A stretch of DNA of 55,543 nucleotides from Verrucomicrobiota bacterium (GTDB lineage Bacteria > Verrucomicrobiota > Verrucomicrobiia > Limisphaerales > J093): assembly GCA_016871715.1 (NCBI GenBank), contig VHCO01000020.1:1-55543 (forward strand), read 5' to 3'. The notes under the pieces are model-generated. The model ran no database searches, had not been told where the DNA came from, and saw nothing but the letters and a program-made list of their open reading frames with translations. Both the position numbers and the translations under genes were made by a program. How positions within the stretch are numbered: position 1 is the first letter of the stretch; the number at the start of each line of letters is the position of its first letter. This document shows, one piece after another, positions 18,110 to 26,392 of this stretch.

Positions 18110-18270
18110 AGAACATCTTCATCTCCCATGGAGGAGCAGACGCCGCCATCGCGAGCCGCTTGGCGGGCGACCTCCGGAATGCCGGACACGAAACCGTCGT
18201 TGACACCCGCGAACTGAAACTCGGAGATGATGCAATTGAGTTCATGAACCAAGGCATTGCAGATGCCCAT
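18106..18270 (+). pseudogene. N-terminal fragment of a TIR-domain protein
   Basis: The first 55 residues begin NIFISHGGADAAIASRLAGD and continue through DTRELKLGDD and MNQGIADAH. This is the typical opening of a TIR domain: strand A, helix A, the BB loop and helix B. The domain stops before the segment that would carry the catalytic Glu of TIR NAD-hydrolases, so no activity is expected. The ATG overlaps the stop of the N4-cytosine methyltransferase gene (ATGA), which shows that the full gene was the third member of that operon. The frame then runs on into a dam-like fragment. Confidence 0.8.
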
Positions 18271-18306
18271 AGTCCAAGCTTTCCGGCTGAATTGACCTTG
18301 GAACTG

Positions 18307-18387
18307 ATGCGCGTTCCCCACCCCATCCCCTACCAAGGCAGCAAACGCAATCTTGCACCGGCCATTCTCGGCTACTTCCCGGAGCGG
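18307..18387 (+). repeat. Direct repeat, left copy (start of dam-like gene)
   Basis: These 81 bases match 20368-20446 with about four differences, including a two-base deletion in the right copy. Both copies begin exactly at the ATG. The EcoRV-type restriction-modification genes lie between them. Confidence 0.85.
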
Positions 18388-18432
18388 GTCGGCACGCTGA
18401 TTGAGCCGTCCGCCGGGTCGGCAGCACTCGGG
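18307..18432 (+). pseudogene. 5' fragment of a dam-like adenine methyltransferase gene, fused in frame to the TIR fragment
   Basis: From an internal ATG the frame reads MRVPHPIPYQGSKRNLAP, then LIEPSAGSAALG. This matches the N-terminus and motif I of Dam-type N6-adenine methyltransferases. Similarity ends there; the frame continues without family resemblance to a TGA at 18546. Its first 81 bases recur at 20368. Confidence 0.7.
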
Positions 18433-18542
18433 CTGGCATCCGCAAGCGAGCCAGCAAGTCCCCTGCTGTTGCGTGGCTTATCGAGCCTCGTTTGCGCTCT
18501 TACCGTTCAATCAGACAGCCAATGCGAAACACACAACGCCGC

Positions 18543-19411
18543 ATGACCGCCGAGCAGTTCTTGAAGAAGCTGCAGGGCCACACCTGTTCCTTTGCCGCCG
18601 CCGTAGGGACCAAGGAAGGGGAGTGGATCATCAAAGGCTTTATTGACATCTACCGCCGCATCTACACGATTTCGGTGGACACCAACATCGTGTCAAAGGT
18701 GCTGGAGTTGCTCCTGTTTCCGATGTTCGTGGAGTGTGGCAAGAAACACGGGCTGCAAATCGAACTCTGCCCGCAGCAGAATTTCTACCCCGACCTGACG
18801 TTCACCGTTCCGAAGTCGGATCGGATGTTCGCGGTGGACATCAAGAGCACCTACCGGACGAGCGATACCGAGGTAAACGGCATGACGCGGGAGCGTTCAC
18901 GGGGTACTTCCGCAACCGCCAGAGCAACAAGAACACGCTCTATCCCTACTGCCGCTACGCCGGGCACTTCGTCGTTGGCGTGATCTATTCCAAGTGCGAC
19001 GACGTTGCGGACGAGCGGCGGCAGTTCACGCTGCACGACTTGGCGAAGATTCCGTCGGTCATCCGGGATTTCCGCTTCTTCGCGCAGCCGAAATACCGCA
19101 TCGCGTCCGCTCGGCCCGGCAGCGGGAACGCGAAGAACAGCGGCTCGGTCACGAAGATCGAGCAACTCATCAAGGGCACCGGGCCGTTCGCGACGCTGAG
19201 CGAGGAGGTCTATGACGACTACTGGATGTTTTACCTGACGCGCGACATGGCCCAGGCGCTAAGCGTCAAGCGGCCTTACGCGAATTTGCAGGAATACGCC
19301 GACTACAAGCAGAAGGGGATCGAGTGCATCCGGGCGCATGGGAAGCAGATCGCCAAGCTGGCCGCTGAGGAACCAGCGGGGGCGGACGAAACTGCGGAGA
19401 ACGGGGAGTAG
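18543..19411 (+). pseudogene. EcoRV-type restriction endonuclease with a frameshift
   Basis: Two overlapping frames together make a protein of about 289 residues that aligns with the type II enzyme EcoRV (245 residues, site GATATC). The first frame holds the catalytic residues QQNFYPD (D84) and VDIK (D99, K101), the same arrangement as D74, D90 and K92 of EcoRV. The second holds GAFTGYFRN, LYPYCRYAGH, GSGN and DDYW, again as in EcoRV. The break is near 18888: one extra base there would join VNGMT to GAFTGYF. Start at 18543 or 18522 is possible. If real, the shift inactivates the enzyme; a sequencing error is the alternative. The cognate methyltransferase gene begins one base after the stop. 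Confidence 0.85.
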
Positions 19412-19412
19412 C

Positions 19413-20363
19413 ATGAGCGCGCCGCCGTTGGTACCACCGATCAAGTGCCAGGGGATCAAGACCAAACTGGTTTCGGAAATCCGTGCGCTGCTGGCCCAGA
19501 AGGACTACGAACGGTGGGTGGAACCGTTTTGTGGCAGTTGCGTGGTGCCGCTGAACCTCCAACCACAACGAGCGCTGCTGTGCGACTCGAACATTCACAT
19601 CATCCGGCTCTACCGAGATGTTCAGGCTGGTCGTTTGACCGCGCCGATGGCAAAGGCGTCTCTGACGGTGGAAGGGGAGAAATTGCGGACGCGCGGCGAG
19701 GACTATTTTTACGAAGTCCGGGAACGCTTCAACACGAGTCCAAGCTCATTGGATTTTCTGTTCCTGAACCGGTCCTGCTTCAACGGCGTCATGCGCTTCA
19801 ATCGCTCCGGCAAGTTCAACGTGCCATTCTGCCGGAAGCCCGACCGCTTCGCCGTGCAGTACGTTTCGAAGATCACGAACCAGCTTCGCCGAATCGGGGA
19901 AGTGATCGCAAACAAGGACTGGACTTTTGAGGCTGCGGATTTCCGAGTGACGCTGGCGAAAGCGGTGCCGGGGGATTACGTCTATGCCGATCCGCCGTAC
20001 ACAGGCCGGCACGTGGACTATTTCAGCTCCTGGTCAGAGCAGGACGAGAACGATTTGGCCGATTTGCTGAAGCAGCTTGCCTGCAAGTTTGTCCTCTCAA
20101 CGTGGCACAGCAACGAGTTCAGAACGAACTTGCTGCTAGAGCGGAATTGGACGGAGCCGCGATTTCAACTTTTCACCCGGCAGCATTTTTACCATGTCGG
20201 CTCAACTGAAGATCTGCGTCACCCAACGACAGAGGCGTTGGTGACGAACTTGTCTGGTGTGCGTTACGCGACCGCACAGCCTGCCTTGGAGCAGATGGCA
20301 TTCTTCGAGAAGCCAGTTGCGGCTTATGGCAGGCCCACGCCAAAGACGCGGCACAAGTCCTGA
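19413..20363 (+). CDS. N6-adenine DNA methyltransferase of the EcoRV type
   Basis: A 316-residue alpha-class adenine methyltransferase that closely follows M.EcoRV: VPPIKCQGIKTKLV at the start, LLCDSN, YYEVRERFN-like DYFYEVRERFN, DFLFLNRSCFNG, FNVPFC, DPPY (193-196) and GRHVDYF. It should methylate an adenine in GATATC and protect the host from the adjacent endonuclease. Motif I reads VEPFCGSC, with Cys where most family members have the last Gly of FxGxG; whether this weakens AdoMet binding is unknown. About 30 extra residues at the C-terminus have no counterpart in M.EcoRV. The gene is intact although its endonuclease is frameshifted. Confidence 0.9.
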   Translation: MSAPPLVPPIKCQGIKTKLVSEIRALLAQKDYERWVEPFCGSCVVPLNLQPQRALLCDSNIHIIRLYRDVQAGRLTAPMAKASLTVEGEKLRTRGEDYFYEVRERFNTSPSSLDFLFLNRSCFNGVMRFNRSGKFNVPFCRKPDRFAVQYVSKITNQLRRIGEVIANKDWTFEAADFRVTLAKAVPGDYVYADPPYTGRHVDYFSSWSEQDENDLADLLKQLACKFVLSTWHSNEFRTNLLLERNWTEPRFQLFTRQHFYHVGSTEDLRHPTTEALVTNLSGVRYATAQPALEQMAFFEKPVAAYGRPTPKTRHKS

Positions 20364-20367
20364 TTCC

Positions 20368-20446
20368 ATGCGTGTTCCCCACCCCATCCCCTACCAAGGC
20401 AGCAAGCAATCTTGCACCGGCCGTTCTCGGCTACTTCCCGGAGCGG
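20368..20446 (+). repeat. Direct repeat, right copy (frameshifted start of dam-like gene)
   Basis: It begins with the ATG that encodes MRVPHPIPYQGSK, then loses two bases relative to the left copy, which throws the frame. The similarity ends at GGAGCGG. It lies four bases after the stop of the EcoRV-type methyltransferase. The remaining 125 bp to the SGNH gene hold no recognisable feature. Confidence 0.8.
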
Positions 20447-20571
20447 CTGCGGCTGCATTTGATCGAGGTGCACGCCGGTCTTCCGGCAGCCTGACTCCCG
20501 ACAAGTCCGGCACTGAACTTATGCGCGGGAGGAATTTGTCTGAGCGATAAACCGAAACAACAAGTCCAGCC

Positions 20572-22980
20572 ATGAGAAATGCCCTTCTGCCTCTGTTGAG
20601 CATTGCGCTTCTGTCCTCGCCCTGCACGGCACAGAACCAAATACCGAAGGCCGTCCGCAGTCCCGAAGTTGGCAAGGTCAGTTCGCACTCCCGCGGCCTG
20701 CACGGCTACATCGGCTTCGGCCACGAGAAGTTGCCGGCCGACGGCGCCTACAACGCGGGGATGGGGTTCTACGCTGCGGTCTGGCCATTGGTGGACCAGC
20801 CATTGGCCAATTTCCAGATCGGCCTCCCCAGCTCGTGGATCCAGCCGGACAACTCCGACAACAAGGACACTCCGCTCGCGCCGGAAGGAACGCTCGCCCG
20901 AACGTGGAAGCCGCGCGGGCCGACCTGGAGCAGCGTCTTCCAGACGGTGGAAGGCGGCTTGGGCTACTGGGCCAGAACCCATTTCCGCTACGGCCCGCCC
21001 AAGTTCAGCATGAACGCCACGCCGCAGTGCTACGACTACGAGATCGGCTCGCCGGGGTGGTCGTTCTTCTACGACAACGAGGCGCTTCCCGACCATCGCC
21101 TCGGCATCGCCCAACTCAGCAATCGCCTGCTCATCCCGCCCGACGCGCTGCCGTTCCAAGGCCATCCCAACGGTGAGTTCCTCGGTTACACCTGGATGGC
21201 GCTGCCCTTCACCGATCCCACCACCGGCGATCCGCCTACGGGCGACCAAAGCTGGACCTGTTTTCTCAGCGCGGCCAATTTCAAAGGACCCATCGCCTAC
21301 TACATCCCCGAGACCTGGAGCAAGATCGGCAAGCTGTTCAACTACCCGTTCATTTACGGCCGTGGACTCGACGCGCGTCCGGGAGTCATGGGCGGCGGCG
21401 CGATGGAGATCAACACCGTGCCGCGCTTCGACGCGAACGACGCCCAGGGCACGACCTACTCGAAGCTGCCCAAGCTCCAGTTTCCCGTGGATGCGCAAGG
21501 CCGGGCGCTCCTCGTTCAAGATGTCACCTATTACTCGAAGGCCGCCCTCTACGATGCGTTCAAGTCCTGGCGCGACGGCGGCCCGGCCTGCTCCGGGCGC
21601 TTTGACGACCAAGGCGCCTGGAAACCCGCGCTGTCTTCGCGCCCCACCCGCTACGATCAAGCCGGCAAGAAGATCGCCGGCGTCGAGCGGGTTTTTGAAA
21701 ACAAAATCTTCGAAGGAAACGTCTGGGGATTGCAGTGGCTGGCCGACGCTCCCAGTCCGCAAGGCGTGTTCCCGCAATACTCGAAACACGTCGGCGAGGA
21801 GCGCGTGGTCATCGCTCCATCCGAAGTGCCGCCGGAGACCGGTCTGTCTGCACAAAAGTTCAAACTGGCCGAACCGGGTGTCCCGTACACCTCACCCGAG
21901 ACCGGCGCCTGGGCGAACCCCGGCCCCAAGACCGGACCGTTTACCGCCCCGTTGGTGGATGGTTCGGTGGTGACGTACGCTTGGTATCGCTTCGTGGATC
22001 AACCCTCCTTCCAGCAATACGCTTGGAGTGCCGAAAAGAAGGCGAAGCTGCAGTCGTTCGTGGAGAAACTTCACGCGAACTGGCCGATTGACCGCGACTA
22101 CATGCCGCCTCCGGGTTGCGGAAAGCTGGTCAGCCTTGATCCCGGCTTGTTCGTCACGCCGCCGCCGGGCCTGGAGGTGGGCTATGTTCCCATCGTCATC
22201 CGGCAGGCCCTGGGAGAACCGCGCCAGATCGGTTCGAGCTGGACCGAGCCTAGACCTCAGTCTCGCGACCTACGTTCGATCGAATCGCCGGATGCGGCCT
22301 CCGTGCCTGAGGCGCGATCCGGGACCGGAACCAAGAGCGGTCCCTGGGCGATCGAGCCCGCTCCCGCCTTGCCCAACGTGCTCATCCTCGGCGACTCCAT
22401 CTCCATCGGCTACACCCTCGCGGTTAGCGAACTTCTGGCGGGGAAGGCCAATGTGTTACGGCCCTGCTCGCCGGATGGATCGAGGCCGGAGAACTGCCAG
22501 GGCACAACTCTGGGGGTACGGGAAATCGACCGCTGGCTCTCCGGCCACAAGTGGGATGTGATCCACTTCAACTGGGGATTGCATGACCTCAGGCACGTCA
22601 GAGTGGCCGGAGGCGCCCAGAACTCGACCTCCCTCGACGATCCCCGGCAGGCGGAGCCCGAGGTGTATGAAAGGAATTTGCGGGAGATCGTCGGTAAACT
22701 GAAGGCGACGGGGGCCAAGCTGATCTTTGCCCCCACGACCCCTTTTCCGCCCGGCACCAGCCCCGCCCGGCTTCCGGAAGATGCCCGGCGCTACAACGAC
22801 ATCGCGCTAAGGATCATGGAGGCAAATCGAGTCGGGGTCAACGATCTCTACGCCCTAGTAGCTGGGCGACTCGAGGGATTGCAGAATCCGCAGAACGTTC
22901 ATTTCAATCAACGAGGCAACGACGTCCTGGCCGATCGGGTGGCCCATTCCATCCAACAGGCTCTCAGGGATAGGAAATAG
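20572..22980 (+). CDS. Exported protein with a C-terminal SGNH/GDSL hydrolase domain and a long unknown N-terminus
   Basis: An 802-residue exported protein. The signal peptide is clear (MRNALLPLLSIALLSS, CTAQ). Residues 25-560 are rich in Trp, Tyr, Pro and Gly, read as a beta-rich globular region, and match no family I recognise. Residues 585-802 form an SGNH hydrolase: GDSIS with nucleophile Ser609, then HFNWGLHD (block III Asn) and NVHF with His777. The usual DxxH Asp three residues before the His is replaced by Gln774, so it may work as a Ser-His dyad or be altered. The substrate is likely an acyl or acetyl ester on a carbohydrate, by analogy only. It follows the restriction island directly. 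Confidence 0.72.
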   Translation: MRNALLPLLSIALLSSPCTAQNQIPKAVRSPEVGKVSSHSRGLHGYIGFGHEKLPADGAYNAGMGFYAAVWPLVDQPLANFQIGLPSSWIQPDNSDNKDTPLAPEGTLARTWKPRGPTWSSVFQTVEGGLGYWARTHFRYGPPKFSMNATPQCYDYEIGSPGWSFFYDNEALPDHRLGIAQLSNRLLIPPDALPFQGHPNGEFLGYTWMALPFTDPTTGDPPTGDQSWTCFLSAANFKGPIAYYIPETWSKIGKLFNYPFIYGRGLDARPGVMGGGAMEINTVPRFDANDAQGTTYSKLPKLQFPVDAQGRALLVQDVTYYSKAALYDAFKSWRDGGPACSGRFDDQGAWKPALSSRPTRYDQAGKKIAGVERVFENKIFEGNVWGLQWLADAPSPQGVFPQYSKHVGEERVVIAPSEVPPETGLSAQKFKLAEPGVPYTSPETGAWANPGPKTGPFTAPLVDGSVVTYAWYRFVDQPSFQQYAWSAEKKAKLQSFVEKLHANWPIDRDYMPPPGCGKLVSLDPGLFVTPPPGLEVGYVPIVIRQALGEPRQIGSSWTEPRPQSRDLRSIESPDAASVPEARSGTGTKSGPWAIEPAPALPNVLILGDSISIGYTLAVSELLAGKANVLRPCSPDGSRPENCQGTTLGVREIDRWLSGHKWDVIHFNWGLHDLRHVRVAGGAQNSTSLDDPRQAEPEVYERNLREIVGKLKATGAKLIFAPTTPFPPGTSPARLPEDARRYNDIALRIMEANRVGVNDLYALVAGRLEGLQNPQNVHFNQRGNDVLADRVAHSIQQALRDRK

Positions 22981-23127
22981 CAGAACGAGCGAAGCCCATC
23001 CTAGCCGACGCCCTTTCATGAAACATGCCGAACTCGGACCCCACGCCACGCGCCAAACTACTTGAAACCTCCCCATTGCGTCGGGCGTCCTAGTGAAGTG
23101 AAAGCTCAGTCAACTGTGGCGTTTCCC

Positions 23128-24960
23128 ATGCGAAAGAACCCTTTGATCTCGTTGACCCTGGCGTGGTCGGTCCTGGCCGTCGTACCCCTAGCCCAACCGC
23201 AAGACCTGCCTCCGGCAAACCAATGGATCCCGGAAGAAGCGGTGGCGGTGATCGAGTTGGCGCGCCCGGAGGCGCTGCTTGACCCCCTCCTGAGCCAGGA
23301 TTTGGCCCGCGCGCTCGGAGCGTTGCCGGTCTGGCAGCAGAGGACTGCCACGCCGAAGTACCGTGAGTTTATGGCTGTCCTCGGGTATCTCGAGGGCCAA
23401 CTAAGCACCGACTGGCGTACCGCCGCGCGGAAGCTCATCGGCGATGGAGTCACCCTCGCCCTGGGCCCACAGGGAGAAATCTTGCTGGCCGTAGACGCCC
23501 GTGACGGCAACCTGCTCGATCAACTCCACCAAATCCTGCGTGGCTTCGCGGTGGCGGAGGCGGCCAAACAAGGCCAGGCCGACCGGGTGACCTCCGTCGA
23601 ATACCGCGGTGTGACGGGTCACAGTTTCGGGCCGAAAGAGGCCCACGCGATCCTGGGCCGCCGCTTGCTGGTGGCCAATCAACCCAAGATTCTCAAGTAC
23701 GTGGTCGACCTGAAAGATGATCCGCAGGGCCGCCACCTGGCCGCATCGCCACTCTACCAGGGGGCCGCCCGCGCAGCGGGCAAAGGCGCCGTGGCCACCG
23801 CCTTCGTCAACCTGCAGGCGCTGCGCGACCGACCCGGCCTCCAGCAGGCATTGACCGCCGCGTCGAACCCGTTGGCCACCCTGCTTCTGGCGGGCACACG
23901 CGAGGCCCTCAAGACCGCCAACTGGCTCTCCCTCGGGATGTACCTCGAGGGCGGCAGGCTCATCCTCAAAGCCGCCACCGACGGCCAACCGCCCGCCCCA
24001 GCGCAATCCGCCGCGTTTGCCACCCCGCGCGAGCCAGGTACCGGCGCCCTGCCCAACCTTGCCGTCCCGGGTGCGATTGCCGGTTTGAGCCTGTATCGTG
24101 ACCTGCACGGTTTCTACGCTGCCAAGAACGTCTTGTTCCCCGAGCGGACCTCCGGCCTCATTTTCTTCGAGAACATGATGGGCATCTTCTTCAGCGGTCT
24201 GGACCTGACGGAACAGGTCTTCGGCGAAACCCGACCCGAGATTCGCCTGGTGGTCGCCGCCCAACGCTACGACCCCGCGATCGGGACGCCTGCGGTCCAA
24301 TGGCCCGCGTTCGCCGCCATCCTGCGACTGCGTCGGCCCGCCGCCTTTGGCGAGGTTGTCGAAGAAGCCTGGCAGAAGGCGATCGGGCTGGTGAACTTCA
24401 CCCAGGGCCAGCAGGCGAACCCGGGCTTAATCCTCGACCGGTTCGCCCACCGCGACACCAAAGGCACCGTGGCCTACTACCGGCCGCCGGCCGCCTCCGG
24501 CCAGGCCCCCATCGACGCCCGCTACAATTTCCGGCCCGCACTGGCCCGGCCGGGCGACTATCTGATCCTCAGTTCGACCGACGGTTTGGCCCGCCAGTTG
24601 ATCGACGCCCTTGATCGAGAGCAGGCCGCCCCTGGCCCAGCGCGCCCCGTCACCCACACGCTCCTCGAGCTCGAGGGTGCCCAACTCCGCGCCATCCTCG
24701 CCGCCAACTTCGACCATCTGGTCCGCAAGAACATGGTGGACAAAGGCACCACCCAGCCCCAAGCCGAGGCCGAACTGGGCATGCTGCTCACCTTGCTCGA
24801 CTGCGTCGGCGCCGCGAGACTCGACCTGGGCCGCCCGAGCGGTCCGCTCGGCGCCCGCTTAGAATTGGAATTGAAACTGCCCACGGCCGACCCGCCCAAG
24901 CCGGCTCAGGTCAATGCCGGGGCGCCGCCGCCCCCGAACACCACCGTAGCGGCGCGGTAG
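23128..24960 (+). CDS. Exported protein of unknown function, upstream of DUF1800-DUF1501
   Basis: A 610-residue protein with a signal peptide (basic start, LISLTLAWSVLAVVPLA). The mature part begins PANQWIPEEAVAVIELARPEALLD. Alternating short strands and amphipathic helices are visible, including GVTLALGPQGEILLAVDARDG and GQADRVTSVEYRGV. This resembles large verrucomicrobial and planctomycetal exported proteins that score substrates by a repeated DUF3352-like module, but I cannot confirm that. Gaps of 27 and 31 bp separate it and the next two genes, so these three are probably one operon. ATG at 23128 was chosen because it gives the signal peptide. Confidence 0.6.
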   Translation: MRKNPLISLTLAWSVLAVVPLAQPQDLPPANQWIPEEAVAVIELARPEALLDPLLSQDLARALGALPVWQQRTATPKYREFMAVLGYLEGQLSTDWRTAARKLIGDGVTLALGPQGEILLAVDARDGNLLDQLHQILRGFAVAEAAKQGQADRVTSVEYRGVTGHSFGPKEAHAILGRRLLVANQPKILKYVVDLKDDPQGRHLAASPLYQGAARAAGKGAVATAFVNLQALRDRPGLQQALTAASNPLATLLLAGTREALKTANWLSLGMYLEGGRLILKAATDGQPPAPAQSAAFATPREPGTGALPNLAVPGAIAGLSLYRDLHGFYAAKNVLFPERTSGLIFFENMMGIFFSGLDLTEQVFGETRPEIRLVVAAQRYDPAIGTPAVQWPAFAAILRLRRPAAFGEVVEEAWQKAIGLVNFTQGQQANPGLILDRFAHRDTKGTVAYYRPPAASGQAPIDARYNFRPALARPGDYLILSSTDGLARQLIDALDREQAAPGPARPVTHTLLELEGAQLRAILAANFDHLVRKNMVDKGTTQPQAEAELGMLLTLLDCVGAARLDLGRPSGPLGARLELELKLPTADPPKPAQVNAGAPPPPNTTVAAR

Positions 24961-24987
24961 GGCCACCACGCAGCCACGCATTGGCTT

Positions 24988-26361
24988 GTGAGCTGGGAAC
25001 CTCTCGCCGATCCGGCCTGGGCCTGGGCGCCCTTCGAGCCTAGCGCCGCCCAACCCTGGGACTTGCGCCAGGCCGGCCACCTTTATCGGCGCGCCGCCTT
25101 TGGCGCCACGCGCGCCCAACTCGATCAAGCCCTGGCCGCCGGACCCCAGCGCGCCATCGACGCGCTCCTCGAACCGGCCGCGGACGTAGCCGCCTTCAAC
25201 CGCAGCGCGGACACTTACGAAGCCGCGGCAGCGAGCGGGGCCTCGACCCACGAACTGCGGGCCTGGTGGTTGCGGCGCATGATCGAGACACCCCACCCGT
25301 TGCTCGAACGCATGACCTTGTTCTGGCACGGCCATTTCGCCCTGAGCAACGCCCGTGTCCGCAGCGCCCAGCTCATGGCGGACCACGTCCAACTCCTGCG
25401 CCGACACGCCCTGGGCAGCTTCCGCGAGATGTTCGAAGGCGTCCTGGCTGACCCGGCGGTTTATCTGGGGCTGGGAGCCCAAGCCAACCGCCGGGCGCGT
25501 CCGAATCTCCCCTTCGCCCGCACGCTGCTCGAGCAATTCACGCTGGGTGCCGGCCAATTCACCGACCAAGACATCCAAGCGGTCGCCCGCGCCTTCACGG
25601 GTTGGTTCGTGTTCCAGCAGGACCTGCGTTACCTCGAACGCGAACACGATTCCGGCCCGAACCGACTGCTGGGGCGCGCAGGCGACTGGGACGCCCGACA
25701 AGTTGCCCAGGCGCTCCTGCAGCAGCCGGCCACCGCCCGGCGTCTGGTCCGCCAACTGTACCGCTGGTTGATCGCCGAGGAAGACCCGCCTGCGGACGCC
25801 TTCCTGGAACCGCTGGCGGTCGAGTTGGCGCGCGACTACCAAATCGGCCGGGTGGTCGAGACGATGCTCCGGTCCAACGCCTTCTTCTCCCCACTCGCCT
25901 ACCGGCAACGCGTCAAGAGCCCGGTCGAGTTCGCTATCGGCCTCGTCCGCAGCTTGGGCGCCACGGTCGGCACCACCCAACTCGGCGCAGCGCTGGCCGA
26001 CCTCGGCCAAGACCTCTACCAACCGCCCACCGTCGCCGGCTGGGCCGGACATCGGTACTGGCTCAATCGCTTCACCGTCCTGGGCCGCGTCCAACTCGCC
26101 CACACCCTCCTCGCCACCTCGAAAGGACCGAATGGGCCGTGGGACGCCGCCCTGGCCGTCGGGCCACAAGATCGCCCCACGGCGGCCGTGCCTCAGTTGC
26201 TCGCCGACCTGTTCCTCGAGGGCGACCTCGCGGAGGCGAGCCAGCAGGCGCTGCTCGCGGGCGCGATGAGCGCCGGCGCCGACGCCGCCCAGCGTCAACC
26301 GGACGGGCTGATCGAGTGCGCCGCCCGCCTGGTTGCCACCCCCGAGTACCAGCTCTCCTAG
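24988..26361 (+). CDS. DUF1800 family protein
   Basis: A 457-residue protein of the DUF1800 family, shown by HLYRRAAFGATRAQLDQAL near the N-terminus, LERMTLFWHGHFAL, and QDIQAVARAFTGW. Function is not established; members are nearly always next to a DUF1501 gene, as here, and are common in Planctomycetes and Verrucomicrobia. It starts with GTG, since the first in-frame ATG lies well inside the conserved region. There is no signal peptide on this frame, so it may stay in the cytoplasm or travel with the Tat-exported partner. Confidence 0.85.
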   Translation: MSWEPLADPAWAWAPFEPSAAQPWDLRQAGHLYRRAAFGATRAQLDQALAAGPQRAIDALLEPAADVAAFNRSADTYEAAAASGASTHELRAWWLRRMIETPHPLLERMTLFWHGHFALSNARVRSAQLMADHVQLLRRHALGSFREMFEGVLADPAVYLGLGAQANRRARPNLPFARTLLEQFTLGAGQFTDQDIQAVARAFTGWFVFQQDLRYLEREHDSGPNRLLGRAGDWDARQVAQALLQQPATARRLVRQLYRWLIAEEDPPADAFLEPLAVELARDYQIGRVVETMLRSNAFFSPLAYRQRVKSPVEFAIGLVRSLGATVGTTQLGAALADLGQDLYQPPTVAGWAGHRYWLNRFTVLGRVQLAHTLLATSKGPNGPWDAALAVGPQDRPTAAVPQLLADLFLEGDLAEASQQALLAGAMSAGADAAQRQPDGLIECAARLVATPEYQLS

Positions 26362-26392
26362 CCCAAACGACTGGCGTGTCTACTCCACTCCC

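Noticed and set aside
18307..20446. Simple insertion of the EcoRV-type genes into a dam gene with target duplication
   Set aside because: In that model the right copy should continue into the remainder of dam. Both copies are 5' starts and the right copy diverges after 79 bases, so the simple form does not fit; only the repeat itself is reported.
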